DNA from: Quadrisphaera sp. DSM 44207
GTDB lineage: Bacteria > Actinomycetota > Actinomycetes > Actinomycetales > Quadrisphaeraceae
NCBI RefSeq assembly: GCF_900101335.1
Contig: NZ_FNKA01000004.1
Span: 124,001 to 188,000 of the forward strand
Length of the DNA stretch: 64,000 nt
Direction: 5' to 3'
Shown: piece after piece, positions 1 to 9,259 of the stretch
How positions within the stretch are numbered: position 1 is the stretch's first letter
Layout: each line of letters opens with the position of its first letter
The notes under the pieces: generated by a model
Seen by the model: only the letters and a program-made list of their open reading frames with translations
Database searches by the model: none
What the model was told of the DNA's origin: nothing
Position numbers and translations under genes: made by a program

Positions 1-769
1 CGAAGCGGGAGACGCGCAGGCCGTCGGCGTCGATGGCGACGAGCTCGCCGGGCTCGACCTCGCGCACGGAGCTGGCGCCGACGATGTCCAGGGCCGTCGT
101 CTCGCTCGCGACGACCCAGCCGCGCTCGAGGCGCCCGAGGACCAGCGGGCGCACGCCGTGCGGGTCGCGGGCCGCGTACAGGGTGCTCTCGTCCATGAAG
201 ACGAGGCTGAAGGCGCCGCACAGCAGGGGCAGCACCTCCATCGCCGTGGCCTCGAGCGTGTGGTCGAGGTCGCCGGTCAGCAGGGCCGTGACGAGCGCGG
301 TGTCCGTGGTGTTGCCGCGCGCGATCTCCGCGCCGGCGGCGGCGCCGTAGCGCTCGGCCACCAGGCGCCGCAGGTGGGCCGTGTTCGTCAGGTTGCCGTT
401 GTGCGCCAGCGCCACCGTGCCCGCGGCGGTCGCGCCCAGCGTCGGCTGGGCGTTCTCCCACTGGCTGGCGCCGGTCGTGGAGTAGCGGGTGTGGCCGATC
501 GCCACGTGGCCCCTCAGCCCCTGCAGCGACGCCTCGTCGAAGACCTGGGAGACCAGGCCCATGTCCTTGTAGACGAGGATCTGCTCCCCGGTGCTGGCGG
601 CGATGCCCGCCGACTCCTGCCCCCGGTGCTGGAGGGCGTAGAGCCCGAAGTAGGCGAGCCGGGCGACCTCCTCGCCCGGCGCCCAGACCCCGAAGACGCC
701 GCAGGCGTCCTGGGGGGCCTTCTCGCCCGGCATCAGGTCGTGGCTGAGTCGTCCGTCCGCGCGGGCCAC
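1..769 (-). CDS. purF: Amidophosphoribosyltransferase (N-terminal part)
   Basis: First committed step of purine synthesis: PRPP plus glutamine gives phosphoribosylamine in the cytosol. The gene runs off the left edge, so about 256 N-terminal codons are visible, all from the class II glutaminase domain. The catalytic cysteine is Cys23 (DACGVFGVW), preceded by a short propeptide, as known for actinobacterial PurF; YALQHRGQES and HNGNL follow. The GTG start gives an N-terminus (ARADGRLSHDL) like that of Streptomyces PurF; a downstream ATG (base 733) would remove the propeptide, and an ATG at base 777 is out of frame. Last visible gene of a minus-strand purine run; purM would be expected beyond the edge. 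Confidence 0.95.
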   Translation of the reverse strand, partial: MARADGRLSHDLMPGEKAPQDACGVFGVWAPGEEVARLAYFGLYALQHRGQESAGIAASTGEQILVYKDMGLVSQVFDEASLQGLRGHVAIGHTRYSTTGASQWENAQPTLGATAAGTVALAHNGNLTNTAHLRRLVAERYGAAAGAEIARGNTTDTALVTALLTGDLDHTLEATAMEVLPLLCGAFSLVFMDESTLYAARDPHGVRPLVLGRLERGWVVASETTALDIVGASSVREVEPGELVAIDADGLRVSRF

Positions 770-801
770 GCGACCATGGTGGCACAGCCGGGCGGGTGGG
801 C

Positions 802-1068
802 TCAGCGCCGCCGGGCCGCGAGCACCGCCGCCAGGGCCCCCAGCAGGCCGCCGCCGAGCCCCAGGACGACGCACAGGTAGCCGAGCACGGTGCCGTAGCT
901 GTACTCCCCCTCCGGCTGGGAGAAGGTCAGCACCAGCGCGGCCAGCAGGCCGGCGAGCACGCCCACGGCGACGAACCGGCCGTAGCGGGGCTCCCGGCGG
1001 ATCCGGCCCCGGCGCACCGGCTCGCCCGGACGCGGGCCCGCGGGCTGCTCACCCTCCGGCTGGCTCAC
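802..1068 (-). CDS. Small two-helix membrane protein, unknown function
   Basis: An 88-residue protein with a charged, proline-rich cytoplasmic start and two predicted membrane helices (about residues 32-50 and 57-83), ending in arginines. It starts with GTG and overlaps the end of the sterol-carrier-like gene by 20 bases, so it is probably co-transcribed and coupled with it. purF follows 32 bases later. No family is recognised; small membrane proteins are common next to actinobacterial purF. A real gene is likely because of the tight overlap and clear hydrophobic pattern. Confidence 0.7.
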   Translation of the reverse strand: MSQPEGEQPAGPRPGEPVRRGRIRREPRYGRFVAVGVLAGLLAALVLTFSQPEGEYSYGTVLGYLCVVLGLGGGLLGALAAVLAARRR

Positions 1069-1459
1069 CCGACGACCGTACCGGCGGCTCGGCGGGCGCC
1101 GTCAGCGGCAGCCACGGCGACAGGTCCGCGCGCTGCCCGCTGGCGCGCACGCGCCCCTGGGCGAGCGCGTCGGACCACGCCAGGTCGCCCGCGGCCAGGG
1201 CCAGCCAGGTCGCCGCGTCGGCCTCGACGACGTTGGGCGGGGTGCCGCGCGTGTGCCGCGGGCCCGGGACGCACTGGACCACCCCGAACGGGGCGACGCG
1301 CACCTCGACGGTGTGCCCGGGCGCGCGCAGCGCGAGGTCCTCCAGCGTCGAGCGCACGGCCGTGGCCGTGGTGGTGCGGTCGGCGGCCGTCGGGTCCGCG
1401 CGCCAGGCTGCGAGCGCGGCCCGGCCGGCGACCGGGTCGGTGCGGCGTCGGGCGGGCAC
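1049..1459 (-). CDS. Sterol carrier (SCP-2-like) family protein
   Basis: About 136 residues matching the small 'sterol carrier family protein' found upstream of purF in many actinobacteria. Diagnostic stretches are EVRVAPFGVVQCV, GPRHTRGTPPNVVE and DAATWLALAAG, which resemble the SCP-2 fold around its lipid-binding cavity. The role in bacteria is not established. The GTG chosen gives the usual MPARRRTDP start. A GTG 18 bases upstream (base 1477) overlaps the preceding gene's stop as GTGA and is the alternative if translation is coupled. It sits between a MerR regulator and a small membrane protein. Confidence 0.8.
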   Translation of the reverse strand: MPARRRTDPVAGRAALAAWRADPTAADRTTTATAVRSTLEDLALRAPGHTVEVRVAPFGVVQCVPGPRHTRGTPPNVVEADAATWLALAAGDLAWSDALAQGRVRASGQRADLSPWLPLTAPAEPPVRSSGEPAGG

Positions 1460-1473
1460 GCTCCCACTGTGCC

Positions 1474-2277
1474 TCACCACGGCGAGAACAGGACGGCGAG
1501 GTGGGCCTGCGCCAGGGACGCGTCGAGGAGGACGGCGAAGCCGACGGCGAACCCGCCGTCCGGCGCGGCGAGCCTGTCCCGCAGCACCTCGGCGGCACCC
1601 GCGGGCGAGCCGTCGACGACGGCTGCGAGCTCGGCGTCCGCCAGCGGGACGGCGGCGCGGTGCCCGCCCCGGCGATCGCAGCGAGTCCACCCGGGCGGCA
1701 CGGGCTCGCCCGGGTCCCACGGCAGCGCAGCGGTGCGCAGGGCGAAGCTGCCCTCGCCCGCGCGGGACAGCTCCACCCACGGACCGTCCGCCGGGTGCCC
1801 GCACGCGGCGCGCGGGAGCGCGGACACCGCGAGCCCGAGCTGCCGCGCCAGGCGGGCGCGCGCTCCCCGCAGCTGGTCGACGAGGCCCGCCCCGGGCACC
1901 AGAGGCACCTGCAGGCCGACGACGTCGCGCTCCCGGACCGCGACGACGCGCTCCGCGCCGTCGACCGGCAGGTGGTCGCGCAGGCGCTGCAGCAGCTCCT
2001 CGACGCGGGCGATGTGAGCGATCACCGCCGACCGGTCGCCGGAGGCGACGACGCCGGCGGCCCGCCCCAGGCCCATGCCCGTCGCGCGCAGGGCGTGCAG
2101 GAGGCGGCCCGCGCCGATCTGCCCCGGCGCGTACCGCCGCCACCCCGTCCCCGGGTCGACCTCCGCCGGCGTGAGCAGGCCGCGCTCGTCGTAGCGGCGC
2201 AGCAGGTGCACCGGGATGCCGGTCCGCAGCGAGAAGACGGCCGGCGTCAGGCCAGGGTGCGGCAGGAGGGAGGACAC
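1474..2277 (-). CDS. MerR-family transcriptional regulator
   Basis: 267-residue DNA-binding regulator. The winged helix-turn-helix is near the N-terminus: FSLRTGIPVHLLRRYDERGL is the MerR recognition region, followed by GWRRYAPGQ. A long helix and a C-terminal effector-type domain (about residues 120-267, GyrI-like in feel) follow. Cysteines are few, so a drug or other small-molecule ligand is more likely than a metal, but this is inference. The GTG start places the HTH at the usual distance from the N-terminus; no good ribosome binding site is visible. The gene lies downstream of a strong nested inverted repeat that could be its operator or the purL terminator. Confidence 0.82.
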   Translation of the reverse strand: MSSLLPHPGLTPAVFSLRTGIPVHLLRRYDERGLLTPAEVDPGTGWRRYAPGQIGAGRLLHALRATGMGLGRAAGVVASGDRSAVIAHIARVEELLQRLRDHLPVDGAERVVAVRERDVVGLQVPLVPGAGLVDQLRGARARLARQLGLAVSALPRAACGHPADGPWVELSRAGEGSFALRTAALPWDPGEPVPPGWTRCDRRGGHRAAVPLADAELAAVVDGSPAGAAEVLRDRLAAPDGGFAVGFAVLLDASLAQAHLAVLFSPW

Positions 2278-2373
2278 GTCCGCAGGGTGGCAGCCGGCGC
2301 GCCTTCGGCGTCCCCACCCGGCCGGTCCTGTGGACGAGCGCACCCGACCCCGTGCACGAGCGCACGGAGCGGG

Positions 2374-2501
2374 GGTGTTCTCCTCGAGCGAGCCTGACGG
2401 GAGGTGAGGCTCCCGGAGCGTTCCTGTGGACAGCCGTGCGGTGTCCACAGGATGAGGACCGCGAACCTCACCCGCGGTGAGGCTCGCTGGAGGAGAACAC
2501 C
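2374..2501. repeat. Nested inverted repeat upstream of merR
   Basis: Two 24-base arms (2374-2397 and 2478-2501) are inverted copies with 22 of 24 matches. Between them lies a second, perfect hairpin (2422-2432 with 2442-2452), and the right arm begins with a 7-bp inverted repeat (2466-2472 with 2476-2482, spacer CGC) that looks like an operator. The 329-bp gap between purL and merR holds this structure, the 13-bp tandem repeat and nothing else recognisable. Confidence 0.8.
2422..2452. terminator. Hairpin downstream of purL
   Basis: A perfect 11-bp stem (TCCTGTGGACA paired with its complement) closes a 9-base loop. It lies about 155 bases past the purL stop, so it can act as a factor-independent terminator or pause site. 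No T-run follows, which is usual in high-GC actinobacteria. It sits inside a longer imperfect inverted repeat and could also be part of a merR control region. Confidence 0.55.
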
Positions 2502-2561
2502 ACCTCCGCGCGGCCTCCACGGGCGTCCCGCGTCAGCCGGCGGGTGCGGCCGGTCGCGCGC

Positions 2562-2610
2562 GATCGGTCAGCGCGACCGGTCAGCGCGATCGGTCAGCGT
2601 GATCGGTCAG
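2562..2610. repeat. 13-bp tandem repeat across the purL stop
   Basis: About 3.8 copies of GATCGGTCAGCGC with single-base variants; the last copy contains the purL stop codon (bases 2607-2609). Every copy carries the same TGA on the minus strand, so slippage here would not lengthen PurL. Confidence 0.85.
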
Positions 2611-4973
2611 GCGGGGGCGGGGACGCCCGCGAAGGCCCGGGGCAGCGGCGCCGCGTGCACCTCGCGCAGCTCGGCCAGGGGCACGGTGAAGAGCTCCTGG
2701 ACGTCGAGCGCGGCGTCGTCCCCGGTGCCGTCGGTGACGCCGATGCGCAGGTGCGGCACGCGGCGGGCGGTGCACATGTCGGTGAAGCGCACCTCCTCGC
2801 TGCGGGGCACCGCGACGAGCACGCGCCCGGTGGACTCGGCGAACAGGGCGCTGGCCAGGTCGACGCCGTCGCGCTCGCGCAGCTCGCCCAGCCACACGCG
2901 GGCGCCGACGCCGGAGCGCAGGCAGGCCTCGACGAGCGCCTGGGCCAGCCCGCCCTCGGACAGGTCGTGCGCGGCGTCCACGAGGCCGTCGCGGGAGGCG
3001 TTGACGAGCACGTCGGCGAGGACGCGCTCGGCCTGGAGGTCCAGGGACGGCGGCAGCCCGCCGAGGTGGCCGTGCACCACGGCGGCCCACTCGGACCCGG
3101 ACAGCTCCTCGCGCGTGGTGCCGAGCAGGTGCAGGTTGAGGCCCTCCTCCCGCCAGCCGGACGGCGTGCGGCGCGAGACGTCGTCCAGGACGCCGAGGAC
3201 GCCGACGACGGGAGTGGGGTGGATGGGCTCGTGGCCGGTCTGGTTGTAGAAGCTGACGTTGCCGCCGGTGACCGGGACGCCGAGCTCGGCGCAGGCGTCG
3301 GCGAGGCCGGTGACGGCCTCGGCGAACTGCCACATCACGCCCGGGTCCTCGGGGGAGCCGAAGTTCAGGCAGTCGGTGACGGCCAGCGGCGTCGCACCGG
3401 CGGTGGCGACGTTGCGGTGCGCCTCGGCGAGGGCCAGCTGCGCGCCCGCGCGGGGGTCCAGGCGGCAGTAGCGGCCGTTGGCGTCCAGCGACAGGGCGAC
3501 GCCGAGCCCGGTCTCCTCGTCGACGCGCACCACGCCGGCGTCGTCGGGCGCGGCCATGGCGGTGTTGCCGAGCACGTAGCGGTCGTACTGGTCGGTCACC
3601 CACGCCCGGCTGCACAGGTTCGGCGAGCCGGCGAGGGCGAGCAGCTGCTCGCGCAGCTGCTCCGCGGTGGTCGGGCGGGGCAGGTCCTCGGCGCGGTCGG
3701 CCTGCAGCACGTCGAGCTCGGCGGGGCGGGCCGTCGGGCGGCGGTACACCGGCCCCTGGTGCGCGACCGTGCGCGGGGGCACGTCGACGACGGTCTCGCC
3801 GTGCCAGGTGATCCGCAGCCGCCCGGTGCCGGTGACCTCCCCGACCACGGTGGCCTCCACGTCCCACCGGCGGGTGATCGCCAGGAACGCGTCGAGGTCG
3901 GCGGGCCGGACGACCGCCATCATCCGCTCCTGGGACTCGCTCATCAGCACCTCCTCCGGCCGCAGGGAGGGGTCGCGCAGCGGGACGGCGTCCAGGCGCA
4001 CGGCCATGCCGCCGTCCCCGGCGCTGGCCAGCTCGGCGGTGGCGCAGGACAGGCCGGCGCCGCCGAGGTCCTGCACGCCCGCGACGACGCCGGCGCGGAA
4101 GAGCTCGAGGGAGCACTCGATGAGCAGCTTCTCCTCGAACGGGTCGCCGACCTGCACGGCGGGGCGCTTGCTGGGCCCGCCGCCGCCCTCGAAGGCCTCG
4201 GAGGCGAGCACGGACACGCCGCCGATGCCGTCCCCGCCCGTGCGGGCGCCGTACAGGACGACGAGGTTGCCCTCGCCGGTGGCGCTGGCGAGGTGGATGT
4301 CCTCGTGGCGCATCACGCCGACGCACAGGGCGTTGACGAGGGGGTTGCCCTGGTAGACGGCGTCGAAGACGACCTCGCCGCCGACGTTCGGCAGGCCCAG
4401 GCAGTTGCCGTAGCCGCCGACGCCGGCGACCACGCCGGGCGCGACGCGGGCGGTGTCGGGGTGCTCCAGCGCGCCGAAGCGCAGGGAGTCCATCACCGCG
4501 ACCGGGCGGGCGCCCATGGCGAGGACGTCGCGCACGATGCCGCCGACGCCCGTGGCCGCGCCCTGGTGCGGCTCGACGAAGCTGGGGTGGTTGTGGCTCT
4601 CGACCTTGAACGTCACGGCCCACCCGTCGCCGACGTCCACCACGCCGGCGTTCTCGCCGATGCCGACGAGCAGGGAGCGCCGCATCGCCTCGGTGGTCTT
4701 CTCCCCGAACTGGCGCAGGTGCACCTTGGAGGACTTGTAGGAGCAGTGCTCGCTCCACATCACCGAGTACATCGCGAGCTCGCTCGCCGTCGGGCGGCGG
4801 CCGAGGATCTCGCGGATCCGGGCGTACTCCTCCTCGCGCAGCCCCAGCTCGCCGTAGGGCAGCGCCGCGTCGGGCGTGCCGGCGGCGTGCTCGACGGTGT
4901 CCACGCCCGTGTTCGCGCCGGTGTCCACGCCGGTGTCCACGCCGGTGCTGCGGGCCGTGCTCGCGAGGCTCAC
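2607..4973 (-). CDS. purL: Phosphoribosylformylglycinamidine synthase subunit PurL
   Basis: 788-residue small-type FGAM synthase: it converts FGAR, ATP and ammonia to FGAM and works with PurQ and PurS, both present nearby. Characteristic stretches are [35 protein letters not shown] and [13 protein letters not shown]. The GTG start overlaps the sigma-factor stop as GTGA, so translation is probably coupled. The first 25 residues contain a four-unit VDTG-type repeat from a 12-bp tandem (4897-4944) absent from the Streptomyces protein, whose start aligns near [12 protein letters not shown]; internal GTG codons are therefore possible starts. Confidence 0.96.
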   Translation of the reverse strand: MSLASTARSTGVDTGVDTGANTGVDTVEHAAGTPDAALPYGELGLREEEYARIREILGRRPTASELAMYSVMWSEHCSYKSSKVHLRQFGEKTTEAMRRSLLVGIGENAGVVDVGDGWAVTFKVESHNHPSFVEPHQGAATGVGGIVRDVLAMGARPVAVMDSLRFGALEHPDTARVAPGVVAGVGGYGNCLGLPNVGGEVVFDAVYQGNPLVNALCVGVMRHEDIHLASATGEGNLVVLYGARTGGDGIGGVSVLASEAFEGGGGPSKRPAVQVGDPFEEKLLIECSLELFRAGVVAGVQDLGGAGLSCATAELASAGDGGMAVRLDAVPLRDPSLRPEEVLMSESQERMMAVVRPADLDAFLAITRRWDVEATVVGEVTGTGRLRITWHGETVVDVPPRTVAHQGPVYRRPTARPAELDVLQADRAEDLPRPTTAEQLREQLLALAGSPNLCSRAWVTDQYDRYVLGNTAMAAPDDAGVVRVDEETGLGVALSLDANGRYCRLDPRAGAQLALAEAHRNVATAGATPLAVTDCLNFGSPEDPGVMWQFAEAVTGLADACAELGVPVTGGNVSFYNQTGHEPIHPTPVVGVLGVLDDVSRRTPSGWREEGLNLHLLGTTREELSGSEWAAVVHGHLGGLPPSLDLQAERVLADVLVNASRDGLVDAAHDLSEGGLAQALVEACLRSGVGARVWLGELRERDGVDLASALFAESTGRVLVAVPRSEEVRFTDMCTARRVPHLRIGVTDGTGDDAALDVQELFTVPLAELREVHAAPLPRAFAGVPAPA
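4897..4944. repeat. 12-bp in-frame repeat in the 5' end of purL
   Basis: Four consecutive 12-bp units (GTGTCCACGCCG and variants on the + strand) encode the repeated VDTG/ANTG segment of PurL. The unit length keeps the reading frame, so copy number can vary without breaking the enzyme. Confidence 0.85.
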
Positions 4974-5512
4974 ACCGGAAGGCTACCGGCGGGCGCCTCC
5001 CCCTCCAGCGCACCGGCGCGGCGCAGCGCGAGCAGGCCGCGGTGGGCGCAGCTGCGCACGGTCGGCAGGGCGACGTCCAGCAGCTGCGCGATCTCGGCGT
5101 CGGGCAGCCCCTCGTAGTAGCGCAGCACGAGGACGGCGCGGTGGCGGGCCGGCAGGCGGCGCAGCGCGGCCAGCAGGGCGTCGCGGTCGCCGCTGGCGGC
5201 GTTCGGGTCGCCGACGGCGGCCTCGGGCATCGCCTCGGCCTCGGTGGGCTGCTCGCGCCGGGCGCCGCGGCGCCACCAGGACGTCGCGGCGTTGACGAGC
5301 ATCCGGTTCACGTACGCGGCGGGGTCGTCCGCGGCGCTGACCCGGTCCCACTTCAGCAGCGCGGTGGCGAGGACGTCCTGGACGAGGTCCTCGGCGTCCT
5401 GCTCGCGGCGCACCAGGCCGCGCGCCATCGCCAGCATCGGGCCGCTGCGGGCGGCGACGAGCTCCTCGAAGCCCGGCGCGGTCTCGACCCGAGGAGCCCG
5501 CAGCCAGCTCAC
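4970..5512 (-). CDS. SigE-family ECF RNA polymerase sigma factor
   Basis: 180-residue group 4 sigma factor. Region 2 is seen as [16 protein letters not shown] and [19 protein letters not shown] (about residues 13-70). Region 4 is seen as [17 protein letters not shown] and [20 protein letters not shown] (about 115-165). It starts at a GTG overlapping the stop of the membrane-partner gene (GTGA), and its own stop overlaps the purL start in the same way. Sigma factors of this type direct stress or envelope regulons with a membrane anti-sigma; here the presumed anti-sigma is upstream, the reverse of the usual order. Confidence 0.88.
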   Translation of the reverse strand: MSWLRAPRVETAPGFEELVAARSGPMLAMARGLVRREQDAEDLVQDVLATALLKWDRVSAADDPAAYVNRMLVNAATSWWRRGARREQPTEAEAMPEAAVGDPNAASGDRDALLAALRRLPARHRAVLVLRYYEGLPDAEIAQLLDVALPTVRSCAHRGLLALRRAGALEGEAPAGSLPV

Positions 5513-6408
5513 GACCGCACCGCCCGCTCCAGGGCGACGTCCAGCAGGCCGTCGACCGCGACCGCGGCGGCGGCGAGGTCGGTCGCGGGGACCACCGCCG
5601 ACAGGGACACGACCGTCGTCGCCTCGGCGCCGACCGCGCGGACCTGCAACGTGCCGGCCGCGTCCGCGACCGCGCCGAGCAGGTGCTCGCCGTCCTCGTC
5701 CGCGGGACTCTCCAGGACGGTCCAGGTGCCCGTCTCCGGCGGTGGTGAGGCCGGGTCGGTGCACGAGGGCACCTGGGCCGCCAGCGCCGCCAGGTAGGCC
5801 CGCGCGCTCGCCTCGTCGTCCCAGCGGAGCACCTCCTCGCTGACGGCCGGCCTGAGCGCGACGTCGTCCGAGGGCGGTTCCGCGTCCCACACCCCGACGA
5901 CGGCGTCCGCGGGCATCGGGACGTCGCTGAGCTGCTGGTCGGTGCACAGGCCGGCGACCAGCGGCTCGGGCAGGTCCTGCTCGACGTCGAGCACGGTGGG
6001 CGCCTGCAGCACCTGGGCGTCGGCCAGGACCGTCCGCACCTGCTCCAGGTCCAGCACCGACGCCTCGGTCAGCGCCCCCGGGGCGGTGGTCGTCGGCGCC
6101 GGGGCGGTTGTCGTCGGCCCCGGGGCGGGCTCGGACGGCGCCGGGGCGGCGGGGACCACCGGAGGCGCCGGCGCGCTCTGCGGCGACCCCAGCGGCACGA
6201 GGACCGCGACGCCGGCCACCGCCAGGCCCGCGACCGCCGCCCGGCGGGCGACCCGCCGCCGGTGGCGGCGGGTCGCCCGCTGCTGGACGGCGCCCAGCAG
6301 GTCCGGACCGGGTCGCGGCTGCCCGAGCGCCGCCCGCACGGCCGTGGCGACCGCGCGCTCGGCGGGGTCGTCCGGGCCGCGCGCGCTGAGGTCGGTGGTG
6401 TCGTCCAC
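5509..6408 (-). CDS. Single-pass membrane protein, probable sigma-factor partner
   Basis: 299 residues: an acidic, helical cytoplasmic segment (1-45), an arginine-rich stretch, one membrane helix (about 55-72), a Pro/Ala/Thr-rich linker with two TTTAPAP-type repeats, and an extracytoplasmic domain of about 190 residues with two or three cysteines. No zinc-binding HxxxCxxC motif is seen. The fold order and overlap with the sigma gene match membrane anti-sigma proteins. The function is inferred from context; sequence alone only shows a membrane-tethered secreted domain. The GTG start (MDDTTDL) begins the acidic segment. Confidence 0.62.
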   Translation of the reverse strand: MDDTTDLSARGPDDPAERAVATAVRAALGQPRPGPDLLGAVQQRATRRHRRRVARRAAVAGLAVAGVAVLVPLGSPQSAPAPPVVPAAPAPSEPAPGPTTTAPAPTTTAPGALTEASVLDLEQVRTVLADAQVLQAPTVLDVEQDLPEPLVAGLCTDQQLSDVPMPADAVVGVWDAEPPSDDVALRPAVSEEVLRWDDEASARAYLAALAAQVPSCTDPASPPPETGTWTVLESPADEDGEHLLGAVADAAGTLQVRAVGAEATTVVSLSAVVPATDLAAAAVAVDGLLDVALERAVRS

Positions 6409-6464
6409 GCCGCTACGACGCACGGGCCGGTCGATCCGTCGCGGTCCGCGTCGCGCCCGGCCGG

Positions 6465-7022
6465 CTACCAGCTGTGGGCGACGTCGACGACGAGGCGCTG
6501 GTCGTGGTCGCCCGGCCCGTCGAGGGCGAGCACCCGGAACGGCAGCCGCGCGCGGGTGCCCAGGACGTACAGGACGTCGTCCACCTCGTCGTCCGGGTCG
6601 TGCTCGAAGAGCATGGGCGTGGCGTCGCGGAAGGTCCGGAAGCCGCCGACCCGGGCGGCGACGCCCGAGACGTCCTCCATCTCGCTCCACGTGGCGTCCT
6701 CGACCTGGATCCGCAGCGCCGCCCCGCCGCCGACGTCGAGGGCCTCCGGGTCACCGGCGGGCACGTAGCGCACGGTGGTGTCCGGGACGGGCCCGGCAAA
6801 GTCGAGGACGAACCGGTCGAAGCAGGCGTGCTGCCCCGCGCGGACGCCGACCACCGCGGCGACCTCGTCGGGGCCGCCGAGGTCCACCTGCTCCGGCGTG
6901 GAGCCCCAGCCGGTCGGGCACAGCGCCGCCGCCGCGCTCGGGGCGGTCGCGGCGGCACCGCCGACGATGAGGGCGGCGACGGCCGCGGCCCTGGTGCGGG
7001 ACGAGGCGGAACGGGTGCGCAT
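6465..7022 (-). CDS. Secreted AMIN-like domain protein
   Basis: 185 residues with a Sec signal peptide (RTRSASSRTRAAA then a hydrophobic core ending near PSAAAA). The mature part resembles the actinobacterial AMIN-like family: CFDRFVLDFAG, VRYVPAGDPEALDVGG and FRVLALDGPG. Two cysteines (near residues 36 and 69) may form a disulfide. The AMIN fold is associated with envelope or peptidoglycan binding in other proteins; the role here is unknown. It begins at an ATG that gives a complete signal peptide and lies 104 bases after purQ on the same strand. Confidence 0.75.
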   Translation of the reverse strand: MRTRSASSRTRAAAVAALIVGGAAATAPSAAAALCPTGWGSTPEQVDLGGPDEVAAVVGVRAGQHACFDRFVLDFAGPVPDTTVRYVPAGDPEALDVGGGAALRIQVEDATWSEMEDVSGVAARVGGFRTFRDATPMLFEHDPDDEVDDVLYVLGTRARLPFRVLALDGPGDHDQRLVVDVAHSW

Positions 7023-7124
7023 CTCAGACCTCCGGGGTGCGAGCGGAGGTCGCGCCGAGCGGCGCGTCCTCGTCAGGAGGACGCGCGATCGACCGATCGC
7101 GTTGCAGTGCGGAACCACCCGACC

Positions 7125-7820
7125 TCAGGCGGTCACCAGCGAGGTGAGCACCGAGGTGAAGACGCGCAGGCCGTCCGTGCCGCTGCCGGTCTGCGGGCCG
7201 AAGCCCGGCTCGGTGGCGTGCTCGGGGTGCGGCATGAGGCCGACGACGTTGCCGCGCGCGTTCGCGACGCCCGCGATGCCGCGCAGCGAGCCGTTCGGGT
7301 CGGCCCCGAGGTAGCGGAAGACCACGCGGCCCTCGGCCTCGAGCTCGTCGAGCACGCGCTGCTCGGCGACGTAGCCGCCCTCGCCGTTCTTCAGCGGGAC
7401 GACGACCTCCTCGCCGGGGGCGAAGCCGGACGTCCACGCGGTGGACGCGTTCTCCACGCGCAGGCGCTGGTCGCGGCAGACGAAGGTGCGGGTGGCGTTG
7501 CGGCGCAGCGCCCCGGGCAGCACGTGGGCCTCGCACAGCACCTGGAAGCCGTTGCAGATGCCGAGCACCGGCAGGCCGCCCTCGGCCGCGCGCAGCACCT
7601 CGCCCATCACGGGCGAGAAGCGGGCGATGGCCCCGGCGCGCAGGTAGTCGCCGTAGGAGAACCCGCCCGGCAGCACCACGGCGTCGACGCCGTGCAGGTC
7701 GGCGTCCGCGTGCCAGAGCGCGACGGCCCGCCCGCCGGCGAGGCGCACGGCGCGCGCGGCGTCCCGGTCGTCGAGGCTGCCGGGGAAGGTGACGACGCCG
7801 ATCCGAGGGGCCGCGCCCAT
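7125..7820 (-). CDS. purQ: Phosphoribosylformylglycinamidine synthase subunit PurQ
   Basis: 231-residue class I glutaminase that supplies ammonia to PurL. It shows [29 protein letters not shown], the nucleophile region [10 protein letters not shown] and GLMPHPEH with the His of the catalytic triad. Its ATG overlaps the purS stop by one base (TGATG), indicating coupled translation of the two small subunits. Length and motifs are standard. Confidence 0.96.
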   Translation of the reverse strand: MGAAPRIGVVTFPGSLDDRDAARAVRLAGGRAVALWHADADLHGVDAVVLPGGFSYGDYLRAGAIARFSPVMGEVLRAAEGGLPVLGICNGFQVLCEAHVLPGALRRNATRTFVCRDQRLRVENASTAWTSGFAPGEEVVVPLKNGEGGYVAEQRVLDELEAEGRVVFRYLGADPNGSLRGIAGVANARGNVVGLMPHPEHATEPGFGPQTGSGTDGLRVFTSVLTSLVTA

Positions 7821-8107
7821 CAGTAGCGCACCTCGTGCTGGTCGGTGACGAGGGACTCGTCGTCGGCGTCCACGACGCGGACGACGTCCTCGAGGACGGG
7901 GTTGGACAGCAGGGTCTCGGCGGCGCGCTGCGCGGCGGCCAGGACGTCGGGCGTGACGTCGCCGTCGACCTCGAGCTCGAACCGCTTGCCCTGGCGGACG
8001 CCGGTGAAGGCGGCGACGCCCAGGCGCGGCAGCGCGGCGGCGACCGCCTGCCCCTGCGGGTCGAGGATCTCCGGCTTCGGCATGACGTCGACGACGACCC
8101 GTCCCAT
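7820..8107 (-). CDS. purS: Phosphoribosylformylglycinamidine synthase subunit PurS
   Basis: 95-residue bridging subunit of the PurLQS complex. The sequence [17 protein letters not shown] and the later [14 protein letters not shown] are typical; the C-terminus [16 protein letters not shown] is a little longer than in many homologs. It starts with ATG and heads the purS-purQ unit; a divergent XRE-type gene starts within a few bases, so the two promoters overlap the coding starts. Confidence 0.94.
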   Translation of the reverse strand: MGRVVVDVMPKPEILDPQGQAVAAALPRLGVAAFTGVRQGKRFELEVDGDVTPDVLAAAQRAAETLLSNPVLEDVVRVVDADDESLVTDQHEVRY

Positions 8108-8120
8108 GCCCGCAAGGGTA

Positions 8121-8387
8121 GTGGCGCGCCCTCGCGCCCGGGCTCACCGCCGAGGTCCCCCCGAGGCGCACCGGGTCTCCTGCCACCTCGACCGGCTGCT
8201 GGCGGCGCGCGGCATGACGCTGACCGAGCTGGCCGAGCGCGTGGGCGTCAGCGTGGTGAACCTGTCCGTGCTGAAGAACGACCGGGCCCGCGCGGTGCGG
8301 TTCTCGACGCTGACCGCGATCTGCGACGCGCTGGACTACCAGCCCGGGGACGTCCTGTCCGTGGCTCCGCGCCCGCCCGCGGCCTGA
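8121..8387 (+). CDS. XRE/Cro-type HTH regulator
   Basis: About 88 residues, of which the last 65 form a helix-turn-helix domain of the YozG-like type: [39 protein letters not shown] and [15 protein letters not shown]. The small size and lack of another domain fit a simple DNA-binding protein. The start is uncertain. The GTG chosen follows AAGGG; an in-frame ATG at base 8106 overlaps the purS start codon on the other strand; homologs begin nearer CHLDRLL, where no standard start exists. It is divergent from purS and convergent with the siderophore ATPase gene. Confidence 0.75.
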   Translation: MARPRARAHRRGPPEAHRVSCHLDRLLAARGMTLTELAERVGVSVVNLSVLKNDRARAVRFSTLTAICDALDYQPGDVLSVAPRPPAA

Positions 8388-8401
8388 GGGCGGGCCGGGC
8401 G

Positions 8402-9259
8402 TCAGCGGGGCGTGCGCGCGCGCCGGGCGGCCGGGACGACGAGCGGCGTGCCGGTCTCCGGGTCCGGCACCACGCGGCAGCGCAGCCCGAACACCGCCTC
8501 GACCACCTCGGCCGTGACGACCTCCTCCGCGCGGCCCTGCGCGACGACGCGCCCCGCGCGCAGGGCCACCAGGTGCGTGGCGTAGCGCGCGGCGTGGTTG
8601 AGGTCGTGGAGCACGGCCACGAGCGTGCGCCCTCCGGCCGCGTGCAGGTCGGCGAGCAGGTCCATCACCTCCACCTGGTGGGCGATGTCGAGGTACGTCG
8701 TCGGCTCGTCGAGCAGCAGCAGCGGCGTCTGCTGCGCGAGCGCCATGGCCAGCCACACCCGCTGGCGCTGGCCGCCGGAGAGCTCGTCCACCATCCGCGG
8801 CGCGAGGTCCGTGACGCCGGTGGCGGCCATGGCCTCCGCGACGGCCGCCTCGTCGGCCGCCGACCAGCGGCGCAGCAGCCCCTGGTGCGGGTAGCGGCCG
8901 CGCCCGACGAGGTCCTTCACCGTCATCCCGTCCGGCGCGGTGGGGCTCTGCGGCAGCACGCCCAGGCGCCGCGCGACCTCCTTGGGCGGCAGGGTCGCGA
9001 CCTCCTGCCCGTCGAGCAGCACGCTGCCGCCGCGAGGGCGCAGCACGCGCGCCAGGCCGCGCAGCAGCGTCGACTTCCCGCAGGCGTTCGGCCCGACGAG
9101 CACGGTGAACGAGCCGTCGGGCACGGAGAGGTCGAGCCCGTCGAGGACGGTGCGGTCGTCGTAGCCCAGCTGCAGGCCCGCCGCGCGCAGCCGCGACGGC
9201 GCGCCCGCCCCCACGGCGCCCGCCCCCACGGCGCTCGCCGTGCTCCCGGCGCCGCTCAT
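8402..9259 (-). CDS. Iron-siderophore ABC transporter ATP-binding protein
   Basis: 285-residue FecE/FepC-type ATPase that powers import of ferric siderophore. It has Walker [10 protein letters not shown] (alanine where glycine is usual), signature [14 protein letters not shown], Walker [13 protein letters not shown] and the switch histidine in [12 protein letters not shown]. The [13 protein letters not shown] stretch is typical of this subfamily. The ATG overlaps the stop of the second permease (ATGA), so the three genes form one operon under the iron box at 11438-11456. No substrate-binding lipoprotein gene is in the cluster. Confidence 0.93.
   Translation of the reverse strand: MSGAGSTASAVGAGAVGAGAPSRLRAAGLQLGYDDRTVLDGLDLSVPDGSFTVLVGPNACGKSTLLRGLARVLRPRGGSVLLDGQEVATLPPKEVARRLGVLPQSPTAPDGMTVKDLVGRGRYPHQGLLRRWSAADEAAVAEAMAATGVTDLAPRMVDELSGGQRQRVWLAMALAQQTPLLLLDEPTTYLDIAHQVEVMDLLADLHAAGGRTLVAVLHDLNHAARYATHLVALRAGRVVAQGRAEEVVTAEVVEAVFGLRCRVVPDPETGTPLVVPAARRARTPR

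Noticed and set aside
796-2397. Long + strand reading frame over the sterol-carrier and MerR genes
   Set aside because: Arg/Pro/Gly-rich low-complexity translation opposite well-supported genes; a GC-rich antisense artefact.
2544-5117. 857-codon + strand frame antisense to purL
   Set aside because: Gly/Ala/His/Asp-rich mirror of purL with no family features; purL is certain.
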